A DNA stretch of 64,000 nt from Plenodomus lindquistii (taxonomy: Eukaryota; Ascomycota; Dothideomycetes; Pleosporales; Leptosphaeriaceae). Positions 19,292-30,800 of this stretch are shown one piece after another. Within the stretch, counting starts at the first letter, position 1. The number at the start of each line of letters is the position of its first letter. The notes under the pieces are model-generated. The model was not told where the DNA came from and searched no databases. It saw nothing but the letters and a program-made list of their open reading frames with translations. The position numbers were made by a program, and so were the translations under genes. The stretch lies in NCBI GenBank assembly GCA_025504975.1, contig JANUWI010000013.1:806001-870000 (forward strand), written 5' to 3'.

Positions 19292-21277
19292 ATGAGGGAT
19301 ACTGCAGCGTTCAGCGATCCTGTCAGCGATGCCGCAACGATGAACAAGACGTTTGCGGAGAAAGCTCGGTGGCCACTCTCGTACTGCCTGCAGCCACCCA
19401 AAGAGAAGCCATCCTCGCTCATGGCTTTTGGTATCGCGTCCAACAAGCCGCCGCCTCAGAGATGGTGGAGCCATCAGTTGTATCGTGGTCCAGGCGACAA
19501 GGAGGTGGAGATTTTGTACAGCAGAAACAAAGCGCAATCTGAGCTCGTTGCGCAACATTTCATCAATGAGCCGGTCCTAGGATTCGACATGGAGTGGCCC
19601 TGGAATGACTGGAAGAAAAACGATCTACAGAACAAGGTGGGGCTCATCCAAGTCGCATCTGAGAGTAAGATTGGCCTATTCCACATCGGACTACATCCTG
19701 GAAAGACCGCCGAAGACATCATTGCGCCAACATTGCGGCGAATCATTGAGAGCGCAAAGATTGGAAAAATTGGTGTCAATATCCTCAGTGCAGATTTTGG
19801 ACGTCTGAGCCGTTATTTTGGCCTCAAACCACAAGGTGCCATTGAATCCAGTCATCTCTATCGCTTGGTGAAATTCGGCACACACAAGCCAGAGCTGGTC
19901 TCTGTCAAGATGGTGAGCCTAGCACACCAGGTTGAAGATCAGCTTGGCCTGCCATTGTACAAGGGAGATGTTCGAACGAGTAATTGGAGCAAACCACTGT
20001 CTAAGGATCAGATTACTTACGCTGCTGGAGACGCCTATGCCGGATTCATGTTGTACCATTGTACGAACGCGAAGCGGTTGGCAATGAAGCCTACTCCACC
20101 TATGCCAATTTATGCAGAGAGGTATCCAAAGGGCCCCGCATCGCGCGACGACCCGATCCTGCTGGACACTGGGGGCGGTACTACTACCAGTACGGAGGCA
20201 TTCTTCGGAGTGAAGCCGGTAAAGAGCGGCTCTGCAGAAGCGAAGGCGGCGCAGACCAAGAGGGTCACATCAGCGAAGCCTGTACCATTGAAAAAATCTC
20301 TTGAGCCTTTGACACGATCTTTATTGGATGAGCTGACGACGCGACGAGCGGCGTTGGCAGAGAGCTCTAAACTACCGGCTCATCGCATCATCTCTGACGC
20401 TCTGCTTGAGCTTTTAGCCCATGAGCGACCAATTGACACAGCGAGTTTACTTTTGGTGAAGGGCATTGGGAAGATCCAGCAGCAAAAGTATGGCGACGAG
20501 TGGATCGAAGTCATATCGTTGTTCCACGCCACCAATGGATTGGAACCGCCTCCGAAAGCTACAGTGCCTACATCGCCAAACTCTGACAGCAGGCCTGAAA
20601 AGTCGGCAACAAAAACTCCACAGACTCCACGCCGTACAAGAACGCGACAGGAAGCCTCACCAGACTCATCACCGGCTTTTAACACTCCACTCTCTCGGAC
20701 ACCTCAGCTACATACAGGATTGTCTTTCACTTTCGCGGGCACGAGCCTGGCCGTTGGTGCCGACGATGACGCGACCTCGCTCGATTCGGATGATTCACTA
20801 CCTGACCTCGAGTTTGGTAGTCCTTCAAGGCAAACGAATGCTCAACTGAAACGCAAAAGAATAGAAAGTCCCGCAAAACATCGAATTAGTCCCGCTACCC
20901 GATTTCAACAAGACGCCATTCCGCACCTCAAGCAGCCCGACATTGGGCCGTCTGCTGCACAGATCCTCGCATTACCAGGAGCTCAGCATACGCCCTCCAA
21001 GATTGTCACGGTCAAAGAACTTTCTCCTCGCTCTAAGATCGCGCGGAATAAACTCTTGGCGTTCAGTAGACTGGTGACACGGAAAATACCAGATCGGCCG
21101 GCGGACGCGCGACCGATAGTCACTGAAAGGGCGTTGGATCTGATAATCATGGCAGCGCCACAGACACAAGACGATTTGGAACGGATACCGGGCGTTGATG
21201 GCTTCCTCCTTGCCTGTGAGCAGACGGGCACTGATCTTCTCAAGAATGTTAAAAAGTTTGCGCCGCCACCCACTTGA
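19292..21277 (+). CDS. DEDDy 3'-5' exonuclease with HRDC domain (WRN-exonuclease-like)
   Basis: An intronless 661-residue protein. The exonuclease domain covers about residues 85-265: Exo I in GFDMEWPW (Asp99, Glu101), Exo II in GVNILSADFGRLSRYFG, and Exo III in ITYAAGDAYAGFMLY with Tyr and Asp in the DEDDy arrangement. The wording around Exo I and II is closer to Werner-type exonucleases than to Rrp6. An HRDC-like helical domain follows at about 345-415 (LLDELTTRRAALAE to ILLVKGIGKIQQQKYG region), and a second, weaker HRDC-like segment ends the protein. The linker is Ser/Pro-rich with basic patches. A role in DNA end processing or repair is likely; RNA processing is the alternative. A second ATG at 19340 is also possible as start. 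Confidence 0.85.
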   Translation: MRDTAAFSDPVSDAATMNKTFAEKARWPLSYCLQPPKEKPSSLMAFGIASNKPPPQRWWSHQLYRGPGDKEVEILYSRNKAQSELVAQHFINEPVLGFDMEWPWNDWKKNDLQNKVGLIQVASESKIGLFHIGLHPGKTAEDIIAPTLRRIIESAKIGKIGVNILSADFGRLSRYFGLKPQGAIESSHLYRLVKFGTHKPELVSVKMVSLAHQVEDQLGLPLYKGDVRTSNWSKPLSKDQITYAAGDAYAGFMLYHCTNAKRLAMKPTPPMPIYAERYPKGPASRDDPILLDTGGGTTTSTEAFFGVKPVKSGSAEAKAAQTKRVTSAKPVPLKKSLEPLTRSLLDELTTRRAALAESSKLPAHRIISDALLELLAHERPIDTASLLLVKGIGKIQQQKYGDEWIEVISLFHATNGLEPPPKATVPTSPNSDSRPEKSATKTPQTPRRTRTRQEASPDSSPAFNTPLSRTPQLHTGLSFTFAGTSLAVGADDDATSLDSDDSLPDLEFGSPSRQTNAQLKRKRIESPAKHRISPATRFQQDAIPHLKQPDIGPSAAQILALPGAQHTPSKIVTVKELSPRSKIARNKLLAFSRLVTRKIPDRPADARPIVTERALDLIIMAAPQTQDDLERIPGVDGFLLACEQTGTDLLKNVKKFAPPPT

Positions 21278-21879
21278 CTTTATGCAGTAAGGACAACGCA
21301 AGTGCATGGGTACGGTCTGCATTGCCCATGTGTGCTGCACCTGTAGCGTCTTCAAACCTTATCTTTGTAACAATATGAGACTGTATCTTCTTCCATTGGC
21401 AGCTCTCATGTGTTTCCGCTACGCGAATCCGTTTGCACGTCATATTGTGAACACTGTCTCAAGATTCCAGGTTGTGGTTGTTCATACGCCCCAACTGAGA
21501 CGCTACTTCAAAGTCTTAGTCTGATGTCCAAACATGATTCTAGAATACAGTGTCGGAGTTTGTCCAAATCGATCTCTAGAGAATGAATGCTGTCATTGAG
21601 CTCATACTACACCAGACGTTCCCAAATGTCCCAGGTTAGTAGCCCGATTTGCTCGTGGTTCACCCTCCATTCAAACAGCCCGAGTTGATGCCTCAGGGAG
21701 ACACTACGATTGAAATCCAGGACACGTCCCGCTAACTTTCAACGACGTAATTTTCAGCTTATTGCCAAAGCTGAAGCACGAAGTATCCCTGGGGACTGAA
21801 ATAACATTAGTCCCAGTACACGTTGGGTTGGGATAAGCAAGAACTGCACACAACGTTAGTTCAACTCGATCGACATATG
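21278..21879. other. Intergenic, no gene seen
   Basis: About 600 bases between two converging genes. No recognisable content. Confidence 0.4.
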
Positions 21880-22137
21880 CTAGTCACACGAAGCCCTACT
21901 CGTGCAGCCAGTCGGTAGCGGGGTCGTCGCGAATGCGCCGACGGCTGGCTGGCTCAGAACCTGGCAAGCAGTGCCATTGTTGGGGAAGGAAGAGCTGTAT
22001 CGGCTCGAGCAGAAGTTGTCGCTAAGGAGAGCGATATTGAAGGGAATGATCTGTCGGGCTGAGAGATGTTGTAAGGGAGATGCCTGGATGATGGAAGTAG
22101 TGGAGAGAAGACCGGTGAAAAGGATGGTCAACTTCAT
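21880..22137 (-). CDS. Small secreted Cys-containing protein (effector candidate)
   Basis: Starting at the ATG whose complement is at 22135-22137 gives 85 residues; the longer open frame upstream lacks secretory character at its start. Residues 1-19 are a good signal peptide (MKLTILFTGLLS then TTSIIQA). The mature part of about 66 residues has four Cys (DNFC, GTAC, TGC, ASC), enough for two disulfides, plus one N-glycosylation-type site NGT. No domain is recognised. Size, secretion signal and Cys content fit the usual working definition of a fungal effector candidate, but a role in infection is not shown by sequence. Confidence 0.6.
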   Translation of the reverse strand: MKLTILFTGLLSTTSIIQASPLQHLSARQIIPFNIALLSDNFCSSRYSSSFPNNGTACQVLSQPAVGAFATTPLPTGCTSRASCD

Positions 22138-23492
22138 AGTGGACGAGTCGACGCTGTGGAGACGAACCGAGTAATTTGTACAGACTCCAGAACAACAAGG
22201 TGAGCGCATTCTTATATGCCGATTCTGAGACTCAGGGCTAGAGACCATATGAGAAACGGATAGAACATGGACTTGGAAATGAGGACGTGGCGCAGAACAT
22301 GTGTGCGGAGGCATGCAGAACTAGTGCGAAAAGTGTAAGATGATGACGGCTAAAGCGAGATAGGCAGCTGTGTTCCATGACACGAGAGCCACAAAAATCC
22401 AATTTCTTGACCTTGAACGAATAGAAAGCAGCAGCAGTAGCTCATCTATGAATAAGCAGCCACCGCCTACCGTGTTTCTGGCTCATCAAGTCTAGATGCA
22501 AGTGGTCGACAAGGGCCATGGAATAGTCTCATAAAACATAATTTTCACGTAATATTTCACTTAGGATTCGACAGAAGTGTCTTAGTGATGCCTTGCCGCG
22601 TGGAGCAACTGGTGGAGTCAGGATAATGATATTGGGGAGCGAGCGATACTTGTGCGCACCAAAACGCCAGAAAGGTTAATCACGTAGTTAACTCGTGAAC
22701 AAGGCCGCTGGCAATCCATATCTTGCAGCAGCAGCTCCGGAAAGAAGCGGCACCACGCTCTGTCAATTCCAATTTTCATGCAACTCGCCAAGTGACCAAG
22801 TATGAGCAAGAGTAGCGCTGACGGCTGTTCCCAGTTGGGGAGGTGTGTTTGTAGATCGTGTCATCATTTAGCTCGTGTTGGTGGCGCGAACAGGAGCGGG
22901 CCGCTTCCGTTCTTAGATTGGGGCAGAGCGCGAAGTTCCAGGCAAGCGTCCAGAAGAGGCTTGTTCGCACGTCTTGTACAGGAGCAACGCATTGTCCTCG
23001 AGTGATCGTGCTTTTCGCTCACTGAATACATGCTCACACTCGCAATACGGAGTGCGTAGTCTCAATAATACGTCATTGGTCAGTGATATGTCAAGAATTA
23101 ACATGGCCAATCTTCAACGTTACCAGGGATTTACCGTCAGCTTAGGCAGCGCAGGCATCTGTTGTACTAGCTCCCCGACAGAGTCCCCATAAACTACAGC
23201 TCTATAAGACGCCATTTGGACATACAATTATATTTGCGAGAAAAGCGCATGTTTGAACTAACAAGAAACCAATGTGGGAGCTTGTAAAGATGGAAGTAAG
23301 GCCTTTATGGGCTTTCCAGGTTTGTATTTGTAGATTTCTCACATCAAATCACATGCTTTGTCGTCCCAAACGCCAAATATCTTCCCAAAGTACATGATCA
23401 ACAGGATGAAGTCGTCCCAACGACGCGAAGTCGCGCCTGGCCAAATGCTCTAGATATCAAAATCCACCCAGTACCAGTTCAATGCCCACTTC
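22138..23492. other. Intergenic, no gene seen
   Basis: About 1.35 kb with only short frames. It includes the promoter of the small secreted protein and the 3' end of the aminotransferase. I see no repeat. Confidence 0.4.
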
Positions 23493-24950
23493 TCACCGCC
23501 CCTCAGCGACAGCCTCGAGCGCCTCCTTGAAGATGCCACACGCCTTGCTCAACTCGTCTTCCGTAATTGTAAGCGGCGGGATGAAACGCAGTACATCAAA
23601 GACACTCGTGCTCAGCAGCAACATATTCCTGTTGACACACTCTTGTACAACCTGCGGGGCAATTTGCGGTATGGGTTTTGACTCGGCAGCAGCGACGTTG
23701 TCGCTTCCACTGCTGGTCTGGGAATTTTTGAACTGCAGACCGACCATCAACCCGCTACCTCTTATATCCTCAATCAGATTGCCAGCTTTAGTACCAGACT
23801 TCTTGAGGTCGTTGAGGAAACCGAAGATCTGCCTTGACCGCGCAGCAACATTGTCTAGGATTTTCTCGTCGTGGAAGGCTCTGATGGTTGCTGTGGCTGC
23901 GGCACAGGCAACGGCGTTACCGGCATACGTTCCACCCATTGACCCTGTCTTTTGCAAATCCATGAGTCGTTTGCTACTCGCAATGCCAGACAGAGGGAAG
24001 CCGTTTGCGATACCCTTTGCGAAGATCAAAATGTCGGGACGCACGCCCGAGTCTTGGACATACCACATGTGTCCCGTCCGCCCCATGCCCGATTGCACTT
24101 CATCTGCAATTAGCAGGATTCCATGCTCATCGCATATCTTGCGCAAACCGTGCAGAAACGCCGGGGGTGCGGGAACGTAGCCGCCCTCGCCGAGCACAGG
24201 CTCGAGGATAATGGCGGCGGTGTCGTGAGGCGAGGTTTGTTGGGAGAGGGTGAGACGCATTTGGAGGAGAGCTTGGGACACGAGCTCGTCGGTGGGAGTG
24301 TCGACTGTTGCGTGCCCAAACTGGCTGTAGTATGGGAAGGCGCTTGCGAAGACGCCGCCCATCAAGGGACCGTGGCCCTCGCCGTAGATTGTCTTGGAGC
24401 GCGTCATCGAGGCTGTCGCGTTGGTGCGGCCGTGGTAGGAGCCCTGCATGACGATGATGTTGGGTTTCTTGGTGGCAGCGCGCGCGAGCTTGACGGCGGC
24501 TTCGACGGCCTCGGCGCCCGAGTTCCAGAAGAAGACGGTGTCGAGCGAGGGGTCGGGGAGGATGGGGATGAGCTCTTTGAGCAGCGCAATCTGTGCCGAG
24601 CTGAATCCAATGTTGACTTGGGCGTGTGTCATCTTGCTGCACTGTGCGGCGGCGGCAGCGCTGACTTTGGCGTGGCAGTGGCCCAGGTTGACGACGCCGA
24701 TGCCAGACGTGAGGTCGAGCAGCTTGACGCCCTTGTCTGTGGTGATGTATGTGCCCTTTCCTTCCTCAAAGACATGTCTGGTGAGCCGGCCAATGCCCTT
24801 TGCAATGTGCTGCTCGCCAAAGGCTGCCGTGTCCATGTCTGCGCGTGCCGATGGTGTGCTGGACAAGGCGCGTGCACGCTGGGGTAAAGGAGCAAAAGCG
24901 CGGGCAGGCGCCATGCTGTGCAAAGCCGTTGAAAAACCTGTCCGCAGCAT
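23493..24950 (-). CDS. Class III aminotransferase, 4-aminobutyrate-type, mitochondrial
   Basis: A 485-residue intronless protein from the ATG at 24950 (the frame upstream starts only with GTG). Residues 1-37 (MLRTGFSTALHSMAP, RARALSSTPSAR) look like a mitochondrial presequence. The PLP-dependent class III fold is clear: NSGAEAVEAAVKLARAAT (143-160), the cofactor-stacking region MQGSYHGRT, Asp283 in LLIADEVQSGMGRTG, the Schiff-base Lys312 in IFAKGIANGFPLSG, and GGTYAGNAVACAAA. The enzyme transfers an amino group from an omega-amino acid such as GABA to 2-oxoglutarate or pyruvate. The sequence does not separate GABA aminotransferase from related omega-aminotransferases acting on beta-alanine or ornithine-type substrates. 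Confidence 0.85.
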   Translation of the reverse strand: MLRTGFSTALHSMAPARAFAPLPQRARALSSTPSARADMDTAAFGEQHIAKGIGRLTRHVFEEGKGTYITTDKGVKLLDLTSGIGVVNLGHCHAKVSAAAAAQCSKMTHAQVNIGFSSAQIALLKELIPILPDPSLDTVFFWNSGAEAVEAAVKLARAATKKPNIIVMQGSYHGRTNATASMTRSKTIYGEGHGPLMGGVFASAFPYYSQFGHATVDTPTDELVSQALLQMRLTLSQQTSPHDTAAIILEPVLGEGGYVPAPPAFLHGLRKICDEHGILLIADEVQSGMGRTGHMWYVQDSGVRPDILIFAKGIANGFPLSGIASSKRLMDLQKTGSMGGTYAGNAVACAAATATIRAFHDEKILDNVAARSRQIFGFLNDLKKSGTKAGNLIEDIRGSGLMVGLQFKNSQTSSGSDNVAAAESKPIPQIAPQVVQECVNRNMLLLSTSVFDVLRFIPPLTITEDELSKACGIFKEALEAVAEGR

Positions 24951-25382
24951 TTTCGCCGTCGTGGTTCTCACCTTCGTTGTCGTGAGGCTTTGGTGTTGAG
25001 GGGGAGTCAGCGAAGCATAACTTAATCCCCACTGACGTAGTTAGGGCGAGCTGTTATCTCCGCTCTAAACGCCTTACACGCGCTAGACGACCGTTATGGC
25101 TGGCGTTGCTTGTCCTTACGTAAGTGGGCCATCTTCTTACTCCGGAACAATCACAATGCAGATACTGATACCGAACACAACCAGCATGCATGAATGACTG
25201 AGTCATGACTGTAATCTATGTCTTAAACCACGTGCCTAGTGGTCCACTCTAATGTCTACTGTGCTGAAGAGCGAGTGACTGGCTGCAACAGAGCCCAAAC
25301 AACTTCGTGGCTCTGCGCACACACTACATGCTCACAATCGTAAAATGAGCGATAAAAACCTAGACTACGCATTCTGCTTCCT
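24951..25382. other. Intergenic, upstream of the aminotransferase
   Basis: About 430 bases holding the aminotransferase promoter and the helicase 3' end. Nothing else supported. Confidence 0.45.
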
Positions 25383-28300
25383 CTAGGCCCACATAGCCCT
25401 GAACTTCGTGTCAAAGTCCTCCTTGAGGGCCTTGAATGCCTTGAGCACGTTCAGCAGACCCTCGCCTTCCTCCCAAGCTGGAGCGTCTTGTCCATCGGCT
25501 GCATCCCACTCGTCTTCCACCTCCGACTCACTCTCCTCAGAGTCATCATCCTCGTCATCCCAAGACTCGGCAACGACCTTCTTGACCTTCTTCTTGGGCT
25601 GAATGGTAACCTCCTGCTTGATAGGACCTTTGTTGGCTCCCGCATTGGTCGCTGTAGCTGTCTCTGCAGTAGCATCGGCTGGTAGCAATTTGTCTTCTTT
25701 GTTCTCCTCTTCATCGTCACCACCACCGCGAACCTCGATGAAGTCAAGGTCAGACTCCGAGCCGAGTCCAAGGAAGTTTGACAAACTTGTCGTGATAGTG
25801 GCAAGTGTCATACTAAGGTCATTGAGCACGAACCACACATCTCCACGACGGATCTTGTTAGCCGTGATCAAGGCGTTGACGTCGCCGTGCATGAAGAAGT
25901 CGTACAGATATGCGTTGAGTGGCAGCTCAGAGTCCTCGGGATAGAGGCCAACATGAGGTACGACGGCCTCCTCGAGGAAGACTCCTGATCGAACCGTATT
26001 GCAGAGATCGTGAATGGACTCAAACTTGTCATCCCACCCAGAGAGAGCCACAAAGGCCGAGCGAGCCTGCACCTTTTTGCGCAAGCCAAATGCAGGCTTT
26101 GCGGGTGAGTCACCACCAATTGTGACCTCCGTCAGTGGGAGCTCATTGTCGGGCTCCGTAATCTGCTGTTCCGTAAAGGTACGAACATAAGCTGTGAATA
26201 TGTCCAGTGTTGTCTTGTTATGGCGACGCAAGACATTCGCAGCTGCTTCGGGCATGGACGGCAAGAAGACAATGGACGGGCTCTTCTTCACCACATCTTG
26301 TACAAACTCCTCATCAGCCTGTCGGAGGTGACGCCGTCCGAAAAGATGAGACATAGTCAACATCAGTTCGCGCAACACCTGGCCCTTGTTGGTGTCGATC
26401 TTTGCGCAGAGTTCGTGGAAATAGCCGTCTTTCAACAGTGAATGGAAGGCGAATGACGAGTTCTCTGTAAAGTACAGATGACTCACACAACCAGCAAAGT
26501 TGAGGGGTACGCCTTGTGCATCCAAGAGATGTTGACGTCGGAGGTATTCGATGGAGAATCGGAGATGGTGCAACACAGTCATCTTGGCGTCATCTCCACC
26601 AAGATACAGTCGTGGTTGGGATAGGAGCGCATTGATGCAGCGCACGGCAAATTTTGAGTTCTCCGAAGAGTGAAGTAATGTAAACAGGCGCAGCACCAAC
26701 GTCGTTGTGATGGGGAAATGCCCGTTGAGATCAGGCAGCCGGGAGCTAATGAGCTTATGGATCTTGCTTAGTGATACGCCATGGAAGACCACGTTTCCAA
26801 GCATGTCAAAACCGCGACGGCCAGCGCGGCCAGCAGCTTGTCGAAAATTGAGGGCAGTTAAGAAGACGGAGTCACCAGAGAAGACGACAGTCTTACAAGG
26901 CATGTTGATACCAAGCGCGAGCGTACCGGTGGCGATGACGACCCGCAGATAGCCCTTGCGGAAGAGCATCTCAACACAGTATCGGTATTTGCGGTTCAAA
27001 CCAGCGTGGTGGACACCGATACCACGCATCAGGCCGTCGATCAGCCACTCTTCGCACCCACGGTAACGTAATTCCTTTGCGTGGACCGCAAACTCTTCCT
27101 GGGACAGCTTCTTGTGATCCGCAAAGTGGAAGCCGTCGAGAGGCTTATTAGGGTCAAACGAGGCAAACGCGCTGACCTCCACATTTGCAGCTTCCCGCAT
27201 TTGATCCTGCTTGGTCATACCCTTGGAGGCTTCTCCACGCAGACCTTGCTTCTCTCGTCTAGCGACCTCTTTCTTCCATTCTTCCCACTGTGCCAGCTTT
27301 TCCTTCCATTTGGGGCTCGACTCTTTCCATGTGTTTTCTGCATCTGTCAATTGCTTGAGTAAAGTCTGGACCATCTTCTCACAAATCGCACGGTCGTAGT
27401 TGAAGACAATGCCTGGAAGTGCGTCCTGCTGCTGCAAATCGGCCAACAACGGCAGAATGCTGGAAATATCATGACTGATTTCCATGCCAAGTTCGTCCAC
27501 TTGGCCATTGTTGTCAGCCTCCTCGACAGCTCCCATGACGTCGTGAGTTGCAAACTTGTCAAGAGGTCTGCTCAGATCTTGGCGGACAGCTACGAAGGGA
27601 GACTTGTCGTCGGCCATCCACTTCGTGAGGAGTTCCTTGAGCGCTGCTTGCCATTTGATGATGTCTGCTTTCTTGATGACGACCGGAAGAACAGATGTTG
27701 GGCTGAGAGACTTGTCGACTGGGTACTCTGCAGTCTGGTGCTTTGTCAGACTCTGCCAAAGGGTAAGGCAGTCCCTTGCCTCCAGAGTCAGATCGCTGGG
27801 CAAACCACGGGTCCGGTTGAGTAAGCTGGCGACGGGGTGCAAGAATGCGAAGTCTGTGTGTTCATCCAGACCGAGCTGAGCAAAAGATCGTTGCGTGGGG
27901 AGCGGGAGATAAGAAGCCGGGTCGCGTTTGGTAGGCGGAGAGTACACGAACTTTCGCAAGTCTGAGTATCTGTGTGGGTGTTGTACCATGACCAATTCGT
28001 TGCCCGCAGCTTTCTGTGAGGCTGACAGCCAGTCGTTGAAGGCCTCTGCGTTGCCAACGGTAGCAGAGAGCGCAATAATGGGGCATGGTGCCATAAGCAA
28101 CAATTGTTCCCAGATGAGACCATCCTCAGCTTGTCCAATGCAATGGACTTCGTCAAAGATTATCCACTTGACTCTCTCGGACCAGCTCTTGGCGTTGCTG
28201 GGCGCGAGTAACATGATCTGCAAGATATGGGGAACTGTGACCAGAATCTGACAACCAGTGGGGTTATTAATGCGGTAGTCGCGAGTATGAATGCCCCACA

Positions 28301-30800
28301 CGGATTGGCTGTATTTGTAGTTCTTGGAGAATCGAGCTTGGACTTCGGCCGCAATCTGATTTACAAGCGCTTTGGTGGGTGCAACGTAGACCAGTACGTC
28401 GTCATTATTTGCCTCCAGGACCTGCTTCATCGCGTAGAACGAGATGAATGTTTTGCCAGCCGACGTTGGCGCGATGACGAGGAGACTGCGACGAGCATCG
28501 ATCTCATCCAAAACGCGTCGCTGCCACGCGTCGGGTTCGAAAGCTACACGAGGATCCGGGGCCGAGTCGATTGTCCTGTCGAAGTATGGTCCGCAGTGGA
28601 GAAGTTGGAACTCCTCTGGAGATAGAGTCAACGCAAGATCCGACACCATGGTCTCATCGAGAACAAATTTGAAAGGTAGTTTGCGATCACCTTCCATCGC
28701 AGGTATCTGAAGGGTGGGCAGATTTAGCCGCTCGACCGTGGCTTTGAGGCACCTAGCGATCGTCTTGCTAACAACAGGGAAGTTGCAGAGTGTGCGGGCG
28801 GTGTCAAAGATCAGAGCTGCAACATACACGCCCTTGTCCTTGGCTCCATCCCGACAGAACCGTATCCACATCTCCAATAAGACGTTGAGCATGTAGATGC
28901 GCACCTCAGGTCCGAGGGTCTGGCGTTTGGCCGCGCTGTTGAGGTTAGCGAGATACTGTCTCGCTTTGTTATATCTCGATGGCAAGTCGACCTGCTTCTC
29001 CAGACCGTCACAAAACACGCTCCATGCTTGGTACAGCTGCTTCGCATTTTCTTCGTCCTTTCTCTTAGAGCTTGCAGCAATATCAGCTAACATGGCTTGC
29101 TTGGATGCATTGATGTTCTTGGTGCTCTGCTTTTGTTGCTGCTTGGGCCTCTTGTTCTCGGTACTCGAAACCGCAGGCTTGGCTTTATCTCCGAGCGTAA
29201 TGGTCTCAGGGTCGAGCACTTTGCCCACGGCGTTTGTGAGACTGGCAGCGTATGATGTCATTTCTGCCATGAAGAACTGGTTTCGCCGAAGTGCCTTTTT
29301 CGCTATTTTTGGATCCTTCTCTTGAACAACCCTTTGCTTCTGATTCAGCGAACGCTGATTGTGCCAATGAGTAACTTCGCGGAAAATTTGCGCAGTCGTA
29401 GCGTCTGCTTTGCCTCCAGCTCGCGATACGTCCAACTTGATAGGTTTGAGATGCTCATCGAACACGCTGTTCGCAAACGGAAGCACAGTGTATGTGGAGT
29501 CGCCAACAGTTTGGTCGTCCTCCCTTGCTGGTCCGGAGCTGGCCCCGCTGCCTGATGACCTCGAGAGCTCTTGACCGTAGAGTGCTGCTGTTGCCTTCTT
29601 CAGTGTATCGAGGAGCTCACTCGACTCGGTCGACGGATTGCGGGCGCAAGCTGCGAAGAGGCGCCCGTCAATCAAGTCCGCAAGGTCACACTCTGGGTGG
29701 CCAGAGAATGCATCTGACCAGGCGGGACTGCCGATGAATTTTCGGGCCTCGTGGGAAAAGGTGAGAATGAACGCGTTCACGTCTTGAGTAATCTCCTGGT
29801 CGGCAATGGCACGATCCGAGAGGCGAAGTTCGGAAAGCAGGGCGGTGTGTTGTAGTAGTGCAAGAGTAAGGTCACTGGTACCGGAAGACGCGAGTTGAGA
29901 GGCGACTAGAACAGTGAGATATTCGCGCTCAGTCAGAAGTCGATCACAAGACTCGCGAATAGTCTGCAGATAGCCCCGCATGTGTGCCAAATCCACGATG
30001 TCGGTCAGTCTTTTATTTATGTGTGCTTCCTGCAGTTGTTATTAGTGCATGCACAGGGACAGCAACTCGCGATGCGAGAAAGTCATACGTACAGTTGACC
30101 CTACGTCAAGATGCAAGGAGCGAGGGTGCTCCAAAACCGTCGTGATGATCTTGGTATCCTGCCACTCGAGTCCATTGACAAGCGCCGTACTGTACCCTCT
30201 CTGCATCAGACTGTAGATGAATGTACGGAAAGTAGCCTTGTACTCTTGATGTCGTTCCTGAACACTAGTGTCCTCGTCTTTCAAAGCCTGAAGATCATTC
30301 TGTTGGAGCATGCGCTTCTGACTATCTCTGAATGAGGCCCCATCGTGACAGAGAACGAAATAGATGTCGGTTGCACGAAGATACTCTGCAAATGCATCTG
30401 AGGAGGTTGAAGCAAAGAGGTTGATCTCAATATCAGGGTTGACTTCGGGAAGATTGACCTTAAGATGGCGTATGATTGCGGCCCGCGCAAGAAGGTACTT
30501 CTCGCTGATATCGGGTGATGCATCTTGAGGCACGCAGAGGTCCTGGTGCTCATCAAAGAACGCAATGTGGAAGTTGCAGTTTCGGGAGACAAGAGCTTGC
30601 AGAAACTTCTCGACTGCGTATGAGGCATGCAGTAACTGAAAGCCAGGGTTGAAGTCGATGTGTTTGTCGCTAAAGCAATGAAGAAGAAGTGATTCGCCGT
30701 GAACAAGAAATCGCTCGCTTCCGGCGAAGTCGCCCACGAGATCCACACGACGACTGTAGAGCTTGGCGTACCATTCAAAAATCTGCTCTGTTGTACTCAT
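25383..30800 (-). CDS. Ski2-like DExH helicase of the DDX60 type
   Basis: Two exons on the minus strand, 30800-30093 and 30029-25383, joined across a 63-nt GT-AG intron in phase 0, giving 1784 residues. The N-terminal 240 residues (ERFLVHGESLLLHCF, IAFFDEHQDLC) have the look of the PIN-like domain of DDX60 proteins. The helicase core follows: Walker A APTSAGKT near residue 755, DEVH box IIFDEVHCIGQ near 860, motif III LSATVGN, and in the second RecA domain ATGTLALGINMPCKTVVFSGD and QAAGRAGRRGFD near 1300, as in Ski2/Brr2-like helicases. The C-terminus ends in a long acidic tract and Lys-rich patch. RNA unwinding in RNA decay or surveillance is the likely role; in animals the family also acts in antiviral sensing, which cannot be assumed here. 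Confidence 0.9.

Noticed and set aside
24123..24887. 254-codon plus-strand open frame
   Set aside because: Mirror of the GC-rich aminotransferase coding region; Gly/Val/Ala-rich shadow frame.
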